Shown piece after piece: positions 39,427 to 47,699 of a stretch of DNA of 64,000 nucleotides. This stretch comes from Acinetobacter rudis (lineage in GTDB: Bacteria > Pseudomonadota > Gammaproteobacteria > Pseudomonadales > Moraxellaceae). The notes under the pieces were generated by a model that ran no database searches, was not told the origin of the DNA, and was given only the letters and a program-made list of their open reading frames with translations. Location: NCBI RefSeq assembly GCF_000829675.1, contig NZ_BBRX01000032.1, positions 1 through 64,000 on the forward strand. Reading direction: 5' to 3'. Each line of letters opens with the position of its first letter. Within the stretch, counting starts at the first letter, position 1. Made by a program: the position numbers and the translations under genes.

Positions 39427-40206
39427 ATGACCAAACTCTATCTAACAGAAAAAAATAATGCCTTGATTGATGACCAAGCGCAGCAACTCATCTGCTATGC
39501 CACCATTCAACAGATCCTATCTTGGCAAAGTTTACTCGATGACTATGTAAACTTAAAACAGCAACACCCACAGCATAGTATTCTCTTACTCTTAGAAGAT
39601 ATTGCACAGTGTCATTACACTTCTATGCATGCAGCAAACCAAGATCAACTCTATTTTGATCCTTCTGAAATAATCGAAGAGGATGATGCTGTGTGGGAGA
39701 ACATTGCACCATATACCCTACAACATCATAGACAGCAGTTATTACACATAGACAACCAAATCACGCTCTCTCAACTCAGCGGAAAATTAAATTATACCGA
39801 TGATGATTTTGCAGCACTTGTTCAGATTAACCAACATCCAGAAGCTATTTTAGCTGAAACAGTAGAAGTTAAATTAGTTCCTAAACAAAGTCGTGACTGC
39901 GAAAAATTTGCAGCACAAATCAATGGCTACTTCAGTTGTGACTTAAACCCATTTGAATGTTTCGCACTGGTGCAGTACTTAGAACGAGAATTTGCCCTTG
40001 AATACCTTGGCTTAGGTGCAAGTTTATTATTTTTCGTAAAAACAGCCCAATTCGATCACAACAAAATCAACGCATTATTTAAACAACTTGAATTAATCTA
40101 TCTATTCCCTGAAGCAATAACAGTGCAATTGAAGCAACTTCTGCTTGAGCAACAACATCTCATACTTCCATATGTTGAATCATTAGAAATGTTTGATTTT
40201 AACTAG
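39427..40206 (+). CDS. Conserved-looking soluble protein, unknown function
   Basis: A 259-residue soluble protein, rich in Gln, Leu and His, without signal peptide or clear membrane segment. The most ordered stretches are QQILSWQSLLDDYVNL (N-terminal helix) and NPFECFALVQYLEREFALEYLGLGAS (about residues 175-200), then LLFFVKTAQFDHNKINALF. I do not recognise the family. The ATG lacks a strong Shine-Dalgarno sequence. It is the last gene before the accessory part of the window. Confidence 0.65.
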   Translation: MTKLYLTEKNNALIDDQAQQLICYATIQQILSWQSLLDDYVNLKQQHPQHSILLLLEDIAQCHYTSMHAANQDQLYFDPSEIIEEDDAVWENIAPYTLQHHRQQLLHIDNQITLSQLSGKLNYTDDDFAALVQINQHPEAILAETVEVKLVPKQSRDCEKFAAQINGYFSCDLNPFECFALVQYLEREFALEYLGLGASLLFFVKTAQFDHNKINALFKQLELIYLFPEAITVQLKQLLLEQQHLILPYVESLEMFDFN

Positions 40207-40303
40207 ATTAAGCTATAGAAATTTGACAATATTTTTATTGTTTCACCTCTGTGTGTGCTTTATATACTGCCCATGCGACACGATTTAGTGTCGTATGATT
40301 GAA

Positions 40304-40705
40304 TTATTTTAGATAGAGTTTTTTGCTAAATCTGATACCAAAAAAAACCATGAGGAAAATAAAAACAAGGTAGCTATGCTCTCCAAGCAATGTATTTTCT
40401 AAATGATTAGCGACAATAATATATTTATAAAACAACCAATAAGTCACAGCATATAATAAGAAAACCACCAAGAGTATCGATGCTTTTTTTAATGCTACTT
40501 TTACATTTTTAAAAGGCTCTTCCCCAGTCATTATTTCAATCAAAATACTCGAAATAAAATAAGTAAAAATTAAATATACAAAAAATTCAGGTATGACACC
40601 GAATAAAACCAGGCCTGTAGAAGTATTGATATAAATCAAAAAAGCCATCCCATACAGACAAACTAAGCTGGCAAACAACATAAGTCGTCTAATTGTTTTA
40701 TTCAT
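40304..40705 (-). CDS. Four-helix membrane protein, unknown function
   Basis: A 133-residue protein with four hydrophobic segments (about 8-27, 33-55, 72-93 and 105-125) and a basic C-terminus. No motif is recognised. It follows the 70-residue membrane protein gene by 2 bases, so the two are probably one transcript. Confidence 0.6.
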   Translation of the reverse strand: MNKTIRRLMLFASLVCLYGMAFLIYINTSTGLVLFGVIPEFFVYLIFTYFISSILIEIMTGEEPFKNVKVALKKASILLVVFLLYAVTYWLFYKYIIVANHLENTLLGEHSYLVFIFLMVFFGIRFSKKLYLK

Positions 40706-40707
40706 TT

Positions 40708-40920
40708 CTATCTCTTCGTCATTTCAATGAATTTTTTATAGTTAAAAGATAACTTTAATACGGTTATCATGAAACCCACTACGCAATAACCAAAGAATAC
40801 GCCGATCTTTATTAAGGGCTGATCTAAAAAGTAATTCGAAATTATCGTCACAAATGTCAATAAACCAATATATTCAAAAAAAGAAAATTGATTGATCCAA
40901 GATTTAAGTTTATTCATCAT
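40708..40920 (-). CDS. Small two-helix membrane protein, unknown function
   Basis: A 70-residue protein with two hydrophobic segments (about 13-30 and 35-55) and a basic C-terminus ending in EMTKR. Paired with the following membrane protein gene (2-base gap). The family is not recognised. Confidence 0.55.
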   Translation of the reverse strand: MMNKLKSWINQFSFFEYIGLLTFVTIISNYFLDQPLIKIGVFFGYCVVGFMITVLKLSFNYKKFIEMTKR

Positions 40921-41120
40921 TAAATTATTTACTAAGAATCATTAGCAATAATATCATGAAAAAATAACCCGTCATATTGAATAAGTTATGCTGATCAACT
41001 TTTGCATAGACACCTGTAGACTAACTCTTGGATCTAAAGTTGAGTAGTCTCTCATTACAATTCATGGAAATGCTTTAAAACTTGATGCTCATAGAGCAAT
41101 CAAGTCATTCGAAAAATCAG

Positions 41121-41170
41121 TATAAAACTCACCTGATGATCTACTCTTCTTAGCCAAAGTGAGTTTTATA
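41121..41170 (-). terminator. Long-loop inverted repeat at the end of the doxX gene
   Basis: TATAAAACTCAC and GTGAGTTTTATA are perfect 12-base arms separated by 26 bases, with the inner arm overlapping the doxX stop codon. On the minus strand the stem is followed by ACTGATTTTTC. It is probably a terminator, though the loop is large. Confidence 0.5.
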
Positions 41171-41516
41171 GCAATTTTTTCTGCTTATGTAAGTAAATCG
41201 AAACAAGTAAAAGCATGAAAACAATCAGTGGAATAAATGCATGTGAATATTCAGCATGATAACTCAAGGTTAAAATTGCAGAAAACATAATACAACTTGC
41301 AAGTAAACTCCCTATAAAACGAGTAGAGCTTTTAAAGATTAAAATAGCTGCAAGCAATTCAAATGAACCAGTTACAAGGTGAAACCCATTGGGATATCCC
41401 CATCTTGCATAGTCCTCCAAAATTTTCTCAGGCCCGATTAAATTACCAACTGCACCAACAATAAAGAAAACGACCAAGCCATAAGTGAGTATCTTTTTTA
41501 AATTAATCTTTGACAT
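41166..41516 (-). CDS. DoxX-family membrane protein
   Basis: A 116-residue inner-membrane protein with four hydrophobic segments. VVFFIVGAVGNLIGPEKILEDYARWGYP followed by a helix with FELLAAILIF is typical of the small DoxX/DoxD-like family; the first stretch is quoted as a motif of the family N-terminal half. Its start overlaps the tetR stop by 14 bases, so regulator and membrane protein are one operon, and DoxX is probably the regulator's target. The biochemical role of such short DoxX proteins is unclear. Confidence 0.75.
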   Translation of the reverse strand: MSKINLKKILTYGLVVFFIVGAVGNLIGPEKILEDYARWGYPNGFHLVTGSFELLAAILIFKSSTRFIGSLLASCIMFSAILTLSYHAEYSHAFIPLIVFMLLLVSIYLHKQKKLL

Positions 41517-42180
41517 TTTCTATATCCACGCCTGTAGCAGCCAAAAAGAAACTGATCGCATGATCAATTGTATCTAAATCCTGTTCTTGTGAAGTTTGAA
41601 CACCACCAATCAACATTTGTATTTGTGTTTTATTCACAACTAGATTGATAAAATTTTCCGCCAATAAAGATGCTGTAAAACTCGCACTAATTTTCTGTAA
41701 ACCCTGCTGTTCTCTAATCCAATGTTCAAGGATCAATTTTGCTTGATCTTGGCCTGCTGACCATATTGCTTGAGACAAATCTGGAAAGTCTTTTCCCTCG
41801 GCGATCATTAGTCTATGCAACTCTAGAGTCCGGGGTTGTTTGATAATATTAAGAATTTCCTCTGCAAAACCTTGTAATGTCTGCCTAACACATGGATTTG
41901 ATAAAGTTAATGCTTTAAGTGGAGCAGCTAATCGTTCACACTCTTCAGAAACTACAGTAATAAATAGCCCCTCTTTACCACCAAATCGCTCATAAATATT
42001 GCGCTTAGATCCACCAACACGACTAATCAACATATCCATAGATGTTGCTTTATAGCCATGTTCAAGAAAAAGCTCAGTTGCAGAGTTAATCAGCTCCTTT
42101 AGACGTTCAACACCTTTATGCCGCAAAGGTTTATCTAATGAAATATTACGTGACAAGGAATCACTCACAGTTTTCTCCAT
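41503..42180 (-). CDS. TetR/AcrR-family transcriptional regulator
   Basis: A 225-residue protein with a TetR-type helix-turn-helix at about residues 25-75 (LINSATELFLEHGYKATSMD followed by the recognition-helix region SKRNIYERFGGKEGLF). The C-terminal helical ligand domain includes EHWIREQQGLQKISA, as in AcrR-type TetR_C domains. It heads an operon with doxX and has a 25-base palindrome 12 bases before its start, so it very likely represses its own operon. The inducer is unknown. Confidence 0.88.
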   Translation of the reverse strand: MEKTVSDSLSRNISLDKPLRHKGVERLKELINSATELFLEHGYKATSMDMLISRVGGSKRNIYERFGGKEGLFITVVSEECERLAAPLKALTLSNPCVRQTLQGFAEEILNIIKQPRTLELHRLMIAEGKDFPDLSQAIWSAGQDQAKLILEHWIREQQGLQKISASFTASLLAENFINLVVNKTQIQMLIGGVQTSQEQDLDTIDHAISFFLAATGVDIENVKD

Positions 42181-42192
42181 AGCCCAATCAAA

Positions 42193-42217
42193 AAGGTAAG
42201 GTACTGTACCGTACCTT
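42193..42217. promoter_or_regulatory. Palindromic operator of the TetR-doxX operon
   Basis: Arms AAGGTAAGGTAC and GTACCGTACCTT around a central T form a 25-base palindrome with a single mismatched pair. It lies 12 bases before the tetR ATG and just downstream of an AT-rich stretch (TATAATATAT at 42221-42230) that can hold the -10 element. Size, symmetry and place are those of a TetR-family operator. Confidence 0.8.
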
Positions 42218-42671
42218 TTCTATAATATATTCAACTGAATTTGAAATGCAATATAAATGAACCGTTTCAGCTAAAATTTCATCAGCAACTTTCTATTAGG
42301 ATCCAAAATCAACAGCTATGTAACTCGCTTTGTATCTCTACAACCGCATAATCAACCACTAACCATTCCAGTTAAAACTGTATAGACAGTCAACTGGATT
42401 CACTTCACCTGTACAAGATCGTTTCAAATCATCAGTTCTTATGCTAGTTGATCTCTAATATTTGTAATTGAGATTCGACTTCGGCTGTGGCATTAAAGTA
42501 CATCTGAGTCACCTTATATGGTGATCTTATTCTGAAGTTTTCATGGATTGATTAATCGTCAAGTATTCTTATCTGTAAATTGATAGTGATTCGCGTCATT
42601 ATAAATATACTGTGTTTGAAAAATTTTAAATCAAGGCCACAGGAATCACTGGCATAAGGAAAGAGGGATAA
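42218..42671. other. Intergenic region, no gene seen
   Basis: About 450 bases between the tetR operator and the end of the next minus-strand gene. No frame with coding character and no clear terminator were found. Confidence 0.4.
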
Positions 42672-43262
42672 TCAAAAACGATAGCGCATTCCCAGTTTAT
42701 ATAATAAACCATTTGAGTTTTCATTTATTGATTCACACATTGTTTGTATGCCCATTGAAGAAATACACACTTTAGAATTATGACTAAATAACCATTTATA
42801 ACTTAGGTTACTAAAATATGAAATATTCTCTGAAAGCCTAGCCTCACTTTCTATAAATATAGGGATAACAATATAATTAAGCCTTAGGTCAGCACTGAGA
42901 TTCATATGAGGATCATGTAATTCTTGATCCAACCACATATATCCGATACCTGTACCAAATGATCCATTAAACTTTTTTCTATCATAGAATTTGTACTGGA
43001 CACCAAAATTTAGTTCATTAAATTTGAGGATACTCATTTTTTCATGATTATACTCAGTATAAAAACTAACACGAGGATCAGTCTGAATAGCACCGCTCAC
43101 AAAGAATCCATTAAGTTTATCCTTGTCATCAGATAAATTTTCAAAGCCACCAATGTAACCGCCCGATATAGAAAAATTATTCTGTAATGATGTATTTAAA
43201 TCCTGTGCATATACATATATTGATAAACTACTTAAAGAACTAATCAATAAAACACTTCTCAT
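42672..43262 (-). CDS. Small outer-membrane beta-barrel protein
   Basis: A 196-residue secreted protein with a signal peptide (cleavage near VYA, residue 19). The mature chain alternates polar and hydrophobic residues (FSISGGYIGGF, RVSFYTEYNHE, LNFGVQYKFYDR, GSFGTGIGYMWL) and ends in GMRYRF, the classical C-terminal Phe strand recognised by BamA. About eight strands fit an OmpW/OmpA-type small barrel. One Cys pair lies in the last loop (VCISSMGIQTMCE). The substrate is unknown. Confidence 0.75.
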   Translation of the reverse strand: MRSVLLISSLSSLSIYVYAQDLNTSLQNNFSISGGYIGGFENLSDDKDKLNGFFVSGAIQTDPRVSFYTEYNHEKMSILKFNELNFGVQYKFYDRKKFNGSFGTGIGYMWLDQELHDPHMNLSADLRLNYIVIPIFIESEARLSENISYFSNLSYKWLFSHNSKVCISSMGIQTMCESINENSNGLLYKLGMRYRF

Positions 43263-44183
43263 TATAGTTACTCAAATTAATTGCTTATAAATTACCATTC
43301 ATTGACCCTATAAAAAACAATTTTCATAAAAATTTAATTAGAAATATCTTAATTTTTGTAGTTTATAATAATGCACCCTATAGAGATTTTCTTTATACTC
43401 ACTCAGATACAGCTTGTACACACTCAAACAACTAAGTGGCATTGGGATGTATTTTTTGTATGTAAACTAGAGAGAGTTAATCATATGTTTTATCTAAAAA
43501 GCCAACTTTAAAACCCAGTATCAGATTTACTTTTGCTTTATCGTAAAAATTAATTCATATAGATTTATTCAGAAAGAATCATTTTAGAATGATTAGCACT
43601 GTCAACAGAGTATTTCAAAAAGGCAGACATATACAGTAATTTCATCATGAAAGAATACCCAGCTTTAGAAGAACTGAAAAAAACAAGCTCAACTGAAAGA
43701 AATAAATGACTAAAGACAGTAAAGTGCTTGGGGCGAATGAATTGAAAAAATAGTCAGATTCTCAGCAAAACATAGTTAATAAAATTGATGCACGTATGAC
43801 AATTATAAATATATTCACTGAACTAGATAGAGCCGAAACCTCACTTATCTTTTATATTTTTTAGAGTGTGAAAAACTAACTTTTAAGTGTTTATGAAGCA
43901 TAAGCCTGTAAGATAACAAAGTAATTCGCAGTTGTTTAATGAATTTTTAAGATAAATTAAAGAGCGCATTCTTACTCTTTTAAGGGCAAGTTAACTCTTC
44001 CTTAACAGCTTTGATTTCTTCATTTTTTAGTGGTGGTGTTCTTTACTCTTTATATAGAGCAATAAAATGAATATTAGACAGTGAAATACTACTGGGTGGT
44101 GATTATTATTTATCACGATGTAGTCGGTCTGGAGCTAAAAGTTAGATGACTTAAGGTGTTCAAGCCTTTGCCTGCAGTAATAA
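43263..44183. other. Decayed AT-rich region
   Basis: About 920 bases without an intact gene. Between about 43646 and 43865 several short frames on the plus strand look like a broken gene (MKEYPALEELKKTSSTERNK then stops, and a later NIVNKIDARMTIINIFTEL stretch), but no family can be assigned. The rest shows nothing recognisable. Confidence 0.4.
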
Positions 44184-44248
44184 CGCAGCGTAAAAAGAAG
44201 TGTGTAATTAAATTGAACGACTGAAACTCGATTTCTTTAGCATCGAGT
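44184..44248 (+). repeat. Left copy of a 65-base inverted repeat
   Basis: Matches the reverse complement of 46989-47053 without gaps at 47 of 65 positions, and at 31 of the last 35. The best part is ACGACTGAAACTCGAT followed by a 9-base spacer and ATCGAGT, so each copy ends in a 7-base hairpin. The two copies face inward around the operon at 44307-45992. Confidence 0.6.
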
Positions 44249-44264
44249 AGTTCATTAAGACAAA

Positions 44265-44298
44265 TGTGCAAACATTCTAAATTAAGAATATTTGCACA
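44265..44298 (-). terminator. Hairpin after the cupin gene
   Basis: TGTGCAAACATTCT and AGAATATTTGCACA pair over 14 bases with one mismatch around a 6-base loop, 8 bases past the stop of the minus-strand cupin gene. The T tract after it is poor, so it may work as an mRNA-stabilising hairpin as much as a terminator. Confidence 0.55.
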
Positions 44299-44306
44299 TA
44301 GCAGGT

Positions 44307-44696
44307 TTACTGTGAATTGGCGAGGTAAGTTTCAGTAGCACCGTTTTGTCTTGCTACATAATCTTCACGAACTGGAGTATAGACATCAAGAACTTGTGAG
44401 GTTTCCAATGCCTCAGCATGATGAACTGCCCAAGATGGAATAATAAAGGTATCACCTGCAAATAGATCCACCGATTGCCCATCAACAGTCAACCGCAATG
44501 AGCCTTTTAGTATAGTGGTTGCTGTTTCATGTACATGCTTATGTTCCGGAATTTTAGCTCCGGGCTTAAATTGCCAAAATGCCATGGTAAAATCAGTCCC
44601 ATGTAAAAACTTAGCAATAATTTTGCTCTCAGTTCCTTCTGGACGCTGTAAATCCATATCATATGGAATCATTTCACTGCCTAAATATAAGCTCAT
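44307..44696 (-). CDS. Single-domain cupin protein
   Basis: The 129-residue product has the two cupin motifs: GAKIPEHKHVHETATTILKG (two His and Glu as metal ligands, about residues 45-65) and GDTFIIPSWAVHHAEAL (His ligand, about 80-97). It is the last gene of the operon with the BacA-like and RraA-like genes. In bacilysin synthesis a cupin (BacB, there a double cupin) acts on the BacA product, so this protein may act on the product of its neighbour; that is inference. Confidence 0.8.
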   Translation of the reverse strand: MSLYLGSEMIPYDMDLQRPEGTESKIIAKFLHGTDFTMAFWQFKPGAKIPEHKHVHETATTILKGSLRLTVDGQSVDLFAGDTFIIPSWAVHHAEALETSQVLDVYTPVREDYVARQNGATETYLANSQ

Positions 44697-44734
44697 AATA
44701 ATGCCTATTATCTGTATTAAAGATTGTTATTGAA

Positions 44735-45265
44735 TTAAATTATTTTTGCATGGATTGAAAAGCCCATTGGTACAGGGCCAAAGTCAGCTAATACTGTCAA
44801 ACCAGAGCTTTGAGCAGAAATATTGGTCGATATACAAGCATCAACAGCATCCACCTCACACTGACGTGCAGCTTCACTATTCGAGTTCAACAATTTTATA
44901 GAAAGTTCTTTATTTAAACCTGGGACTTTATGGATCAAATCCTGTGGCGCGGGATGAGAACCCACTATTTTTATTTCTTCAAGTTCTGCTTTTTTACTAG
45001 CAAAGACCATATTATGTGTATCCATAACAAAACAATCTACTAGCTTTAGATTATTGAGATTATTAAACACCAGATGATGCAGATGTGGATAAACGATACA
45101 GCCAAGTAAAACATCACCTTGGTCAGTGGTGAGCATATGTTTTACTGCATCTTCAAGTGTTTGATGTAATTTAACCGCACCATCGTGACCATTATTTTTC
45201 AGCCATAAATGAGCAGCTTTCTCGCAGTTGGTACCTGTTGGTCCTAATGTATGAACTGTTATCAT
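44735..45265 (-). CDS. BacA-like (prephenate decarboxylase/dehydratase-fold) protein
   Basis: The 176-residue product resembles Bacillus BacA along its length, recalled from memory: ITVHTLGPTGTNCEKAA against ITVNTLGPEGTSSEYAA, then KLHQTLEDAV, the VGSHPAPQDLI stretch (BacA VSHPSPINLI), LLNSNSEAARQ (BacA LVNSTSAAARR) and VPMGFSIHAK at the end. BacA decarboxylates prephenate without aromatisation in bacilysin synthesis. The fold is that of the prephenate dehydratase catalytic domain, but no ACT domain is present. Middle gene of a three-gene operon; the gap to the cupin gene is 38 bases. Confidence 0.75.
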   Translation of the reverse strand: MITVHTLGPTGTNCEKAAHLWLKNNGHDGAVKLHQTLEDAVKHMLTTDQGDVLLGCIVYPHLHHLVFNNLNNLKLVDCFVMDTHNMVFASKKAELEEIKIVGSHPAPQDLIHKVPGLNKELSIKLLNSNSEAARQCEVDAVDACISTNISAQSSGLTVLADFGPVPMGFSIHAKII

Positions 45266-45290
45266 GATTTTTCTCTTTTATAATTAAAGT

Positions 45291-45992
45291 TTAAATTCTT
45301 TTAGTAATGCTAATGAGTTCGGGTAAACGTACACCCTGCCTAATTTTTTCTAACATCGTATTTTCAGTATTATCAATTAATAGTGCCTGCTGTATTAACT
45401 CCTCTGCTAAATTAAGTGGTACGACAACTGTACCGTTGATATCTGACACAATAAGATCACCGCTTTGTACCGTTACCTGTTCAATCTGGCATTGCCCACC
45501 GGTTTCATATACCCAATATGCACCTTGTGTATCTGTCGGGATTGGATTACTGGCAAGAATTGGCATGGATAACTTTCTGATCTCCTTTAAATCACGCACC
45601 GCACCGCCTAAAACTACGCCATCAAAACCCAATTGTTCGAAGTAAGTACAACTCATACCGCCAGCCAATGCAGCATGGGTAAGTAATGGACCTGCACCTG
45701 CCACATAAACTAGCCCCACACCACTTTGCAGCTCTGGCACCAAAAAGCGACTGACCTGTGACCAAGTCGAAGCTTGTTCTTTCATGATATCGCTTCCCTT
45801 GCGTATCAATTTCCACTGAACAGTATAAGCTTGAGCGACAAAATAATGATCTTCTGTATTGACTGCCTGTATCTTCGGAGTTAAAGCATTACCAGCCTGC
45901 AACCCATCAAGAACATCTATAACGGTTGAAGTGCTAATTTTACGTGCCTTAAACTCTTTTAGTAATTGAGGTGATATTAATTCAAATGACAT
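45291..45992 (-). CDS. RraA-fold protein, probable HMG/CHA aldolase-type lyase
   Basis: The 233-residue product is longer than regulatory RraA (about 160-170) and keeps the metal and catalytic pattern of the class II 4-hydroxy-4-methyl-2-oxoglutarate/4-carboxy-4-hydroxy-2-oxoadipate aldolases: GGMSCTYFEQLGFDGVVLGG followed by AVRDLKEI (R-D-x2-E). ISTSTVIDVLDGLQ near residue 19 is the usual N-terminal strand. Such enzymes cleave or decarboxylate 2-keto acids. First gene of the operon with the BacA-like and cupin genes (25-base gap). Confidence 0.75.
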   Translation of the reverse strand: MSFELISPQLLKEFKARKISTSTVIDVLDGLQAGNALTPKIQAVNTEDHYFVAQAYTVQWKLIRKGSDIMKEQASTWSQVSRFLVPELQSGVGLVYVAGAGPLLTHAALAGGMSCTYFEQLGFDGVVLGGAVRDLKEIRKLSMPILASNPIPTDTQGAYWVYETGGQCQIEQVTVQSGDLIVSDINGTVVVPLNLAEELIQQALLIDNTENTMLEKIRQGVRLPELISITKRI

Positions 45993-46988
45993 TATTGCTG
46001 CCTCATATTAAAAATAAAAATGAATATTTCAAATATTCTATTAGATGATTCAATTATTAAAAAAAACTTCAAATTATGAATAAATTTTGTACTTTATTTA
46101 TTGCCATTGAAAAATAAGATTGTTTTACCATTCAGTCAATATGATTTTTAAAATATCTAAATTCGGCAAATATTTTAGAAATTAAACTCAAAACAACTAA
46201 ATGAAAAAATAATTTAATGATGATTAAATTTAGTTTTTATTAATTAATTTTTATGTGATAATTATCACTATTTTTTAGTGGTTTGATTATTTTTATTTAA
46301 TTTTATTAAATAAGTATTTAAAATAAACCTATTACCTAAAACAATATTTGTTACAAATTACAGTTTAAGGAAACTAAAATCCGAAATTATAAAACTGTAC
46401 AAAGCAACATTATAAATAATGAAGAAACTAATTTTGGAGGGGAAGATTTATGAACAACCTTAGGAAAATAAAAATATTTGATTAAGAAAAAATGAGCTAA
46501 GACATTTCAAAATTTAACTATTGACTAAATAATCAGTGCCTATTTAATAGTGCCTAAAGTAAACAAATTATATTTCCATCGATTTTTAGCATTGATATTG
46601 ATGTAGGGTTTAATTTAAAAATAGAAGATATTTATAATACATTTTAAAATACCATAAATATAGATTTTACAGGTGTTACAACATCAGTAATGTATCTAAA
46701 AAAATATAACGAATGATATAATTAAAGATCCATTCAGGTGTGTGTCTTGATTATATGGAGTTATAAAATTTATTGATGATCAAGCTCATGTTGAAATATT
46801 AAAAAAACAAGGACAGCATTGACTACACTCTACTTTAAAATATGTTTAAAGTTTTGCTTAAAGCCTACATTTATTCATGTGCATGTGACGACATCAGAAG
46901 TAATACATCACCTTTGTTGAGTGAACAAATTTAACCACCTACTGTCTGAGTACAGGGATCAGGTCGTTCTCTTATTGGCTTAAAAACC
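45993..46988. other. Long AT-rich leader region of the BacA-like operon
   Basis: About 1 kb with no intact gene. It contains a perfect 14-base palindrome at 46255-46268. Short open pieces such as a 24-codon frame near 46570-46645 (IFPSIFSIDIDVGFNLKIED) and IDDQAHVEILKKQGQH near 46772-46820 look like gene remnants without an assignable family. Confidence 0.4.
46255..46268. promoter_or_regulatory. Perfect 14-base palindrome upstream of the BacA-like operon
   Basis: GTGATAATTATCAC is fully symmetric and lies about 260 bases before the start of the RraA-like gene. It resembles half-site patterns of Fur-type and other dimeric regulators, but in DNA this AT-rich a short palindrome may arise by chance. 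Confidence 0.35.
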
Positions 46989-47053
46989 ACTCGATGATAA
47001 ATCAATCGAGTTTCAGTCGTACAACTTAGATTGTACTTTTCTTTGCCACTGCG
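46989..47053 (-). repeat. Right copy of the 65-base inverted repeat
   Basis: Reverse-complement partner of 44184-44248. Read on the minus strand it contains ACGACTGAAACTCGAT, a 9-base spacer and ATCGAGT, followed by GGTTTTTAAG, so this copy could also act as a terminator on that strand. Confidence 0.6.
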
Positions 47054-47100
47054 AGATAAGCCAAGCAAATTTTACCCTACTCCATTAGCAACATGGTTAG

Positions 47101-47373
47101 GCCTACCAAAATGAATCGATTAGTTACGATAGACTATTAGGTAAGCACAAACTTCGTGTTACTACTAGTCAAATTAATGCTCCCGCTGCTATAAGAAACT
47201 TCTTCGAGTTGGGTAGCACTTCATTTAATACAACTGGGACAGCGTATGCTGGAGTTGCTGACCCTTTCAGTACGGGTGGTAAACTTGCTTGGAAAATAAC
47301 AGGAAATGCTAGATGCCGACAGTTTCTACAAAGCAATACGCTTGCCTCGAACTGCAATATTACGGAGTGGTAG
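47101..47373 (+). pseudogene. C-terminal remnant of an unidentified protein (possible toxin tail)
   Basis: A frame open from a stop at 47098-47100 to TAG at 47371 encodes about 90 residues without a start codon in a sensible place (YQNESISYDRLLGKHKLRV at the start, CRQFLQSNTLASNCNITEW at the end). Composition is protein-like. The small membrane ORF begins 2 bases after its stop, an arrangement seen for toxin tails followed by immunity genes. No family is recognised, and the toxin idea is inference. Confidence 0.45.
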
Positions 47374-47375
47374 AA

Positions 47376-47597
47376 GTGAAATTATTAATAAAAGTTATAC
47401 TAACAGTACTAGTGGTATTTATAATTCCTTTCTCCATTATTTGGGGTTTTCACGGTTTTGCGACCAAAGATTCAGGAAACTACACTCCTCTTGAGAAACA
47501 AGAACGAACTAAGCCCAAAGGGCCGAATGAGAAAGTCTTTGCAGATGGTACTAGAGGTATAACTTCATTAATGAATAATGACACTTCAAAAAATTAG
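47376..47597 (+). CDS. Small membrane protein (possible immunity protein)
   Basis: GTG at 47376, with GGAG 8 bases upstream, to TAG at 47597 encodes 73 residues: one membrane helix (about 3-26, LLIKVILTVLVVFIIPFSII) and a hydrophilic tail. An in-frame ATG at 47313 would add 21 residues overlapping the preceding remnant and has no ribosome-binding site. Membrane immunity proteins are typical partners of pore-forming or periplasm-acting toxins; with only a remnant upstream this remains a guess. Confidence 0.5.
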   Translation: MKLLIKVILTVLVVFIIPFSIIWGFHGFATKDSGNYTPLEKQERTKPKGPNEKVFADGTRGITSLMNNDTSKN

Positions 47598-47699
47598 ATT
47601 CAGTTAAACCTGCAAAATATATTATTTTTTTAAATATAAATTACTCAAGGATAGCCCCATTATCTATGCGTTTTTTATATGGCTAAATCTGTATCTAAG

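Noticed and set aside
43646..43865. Broken plus-strand coding pieces
   Set aside because: Several stops and no recognisable family; noted only as decayed DNA in the region entry.
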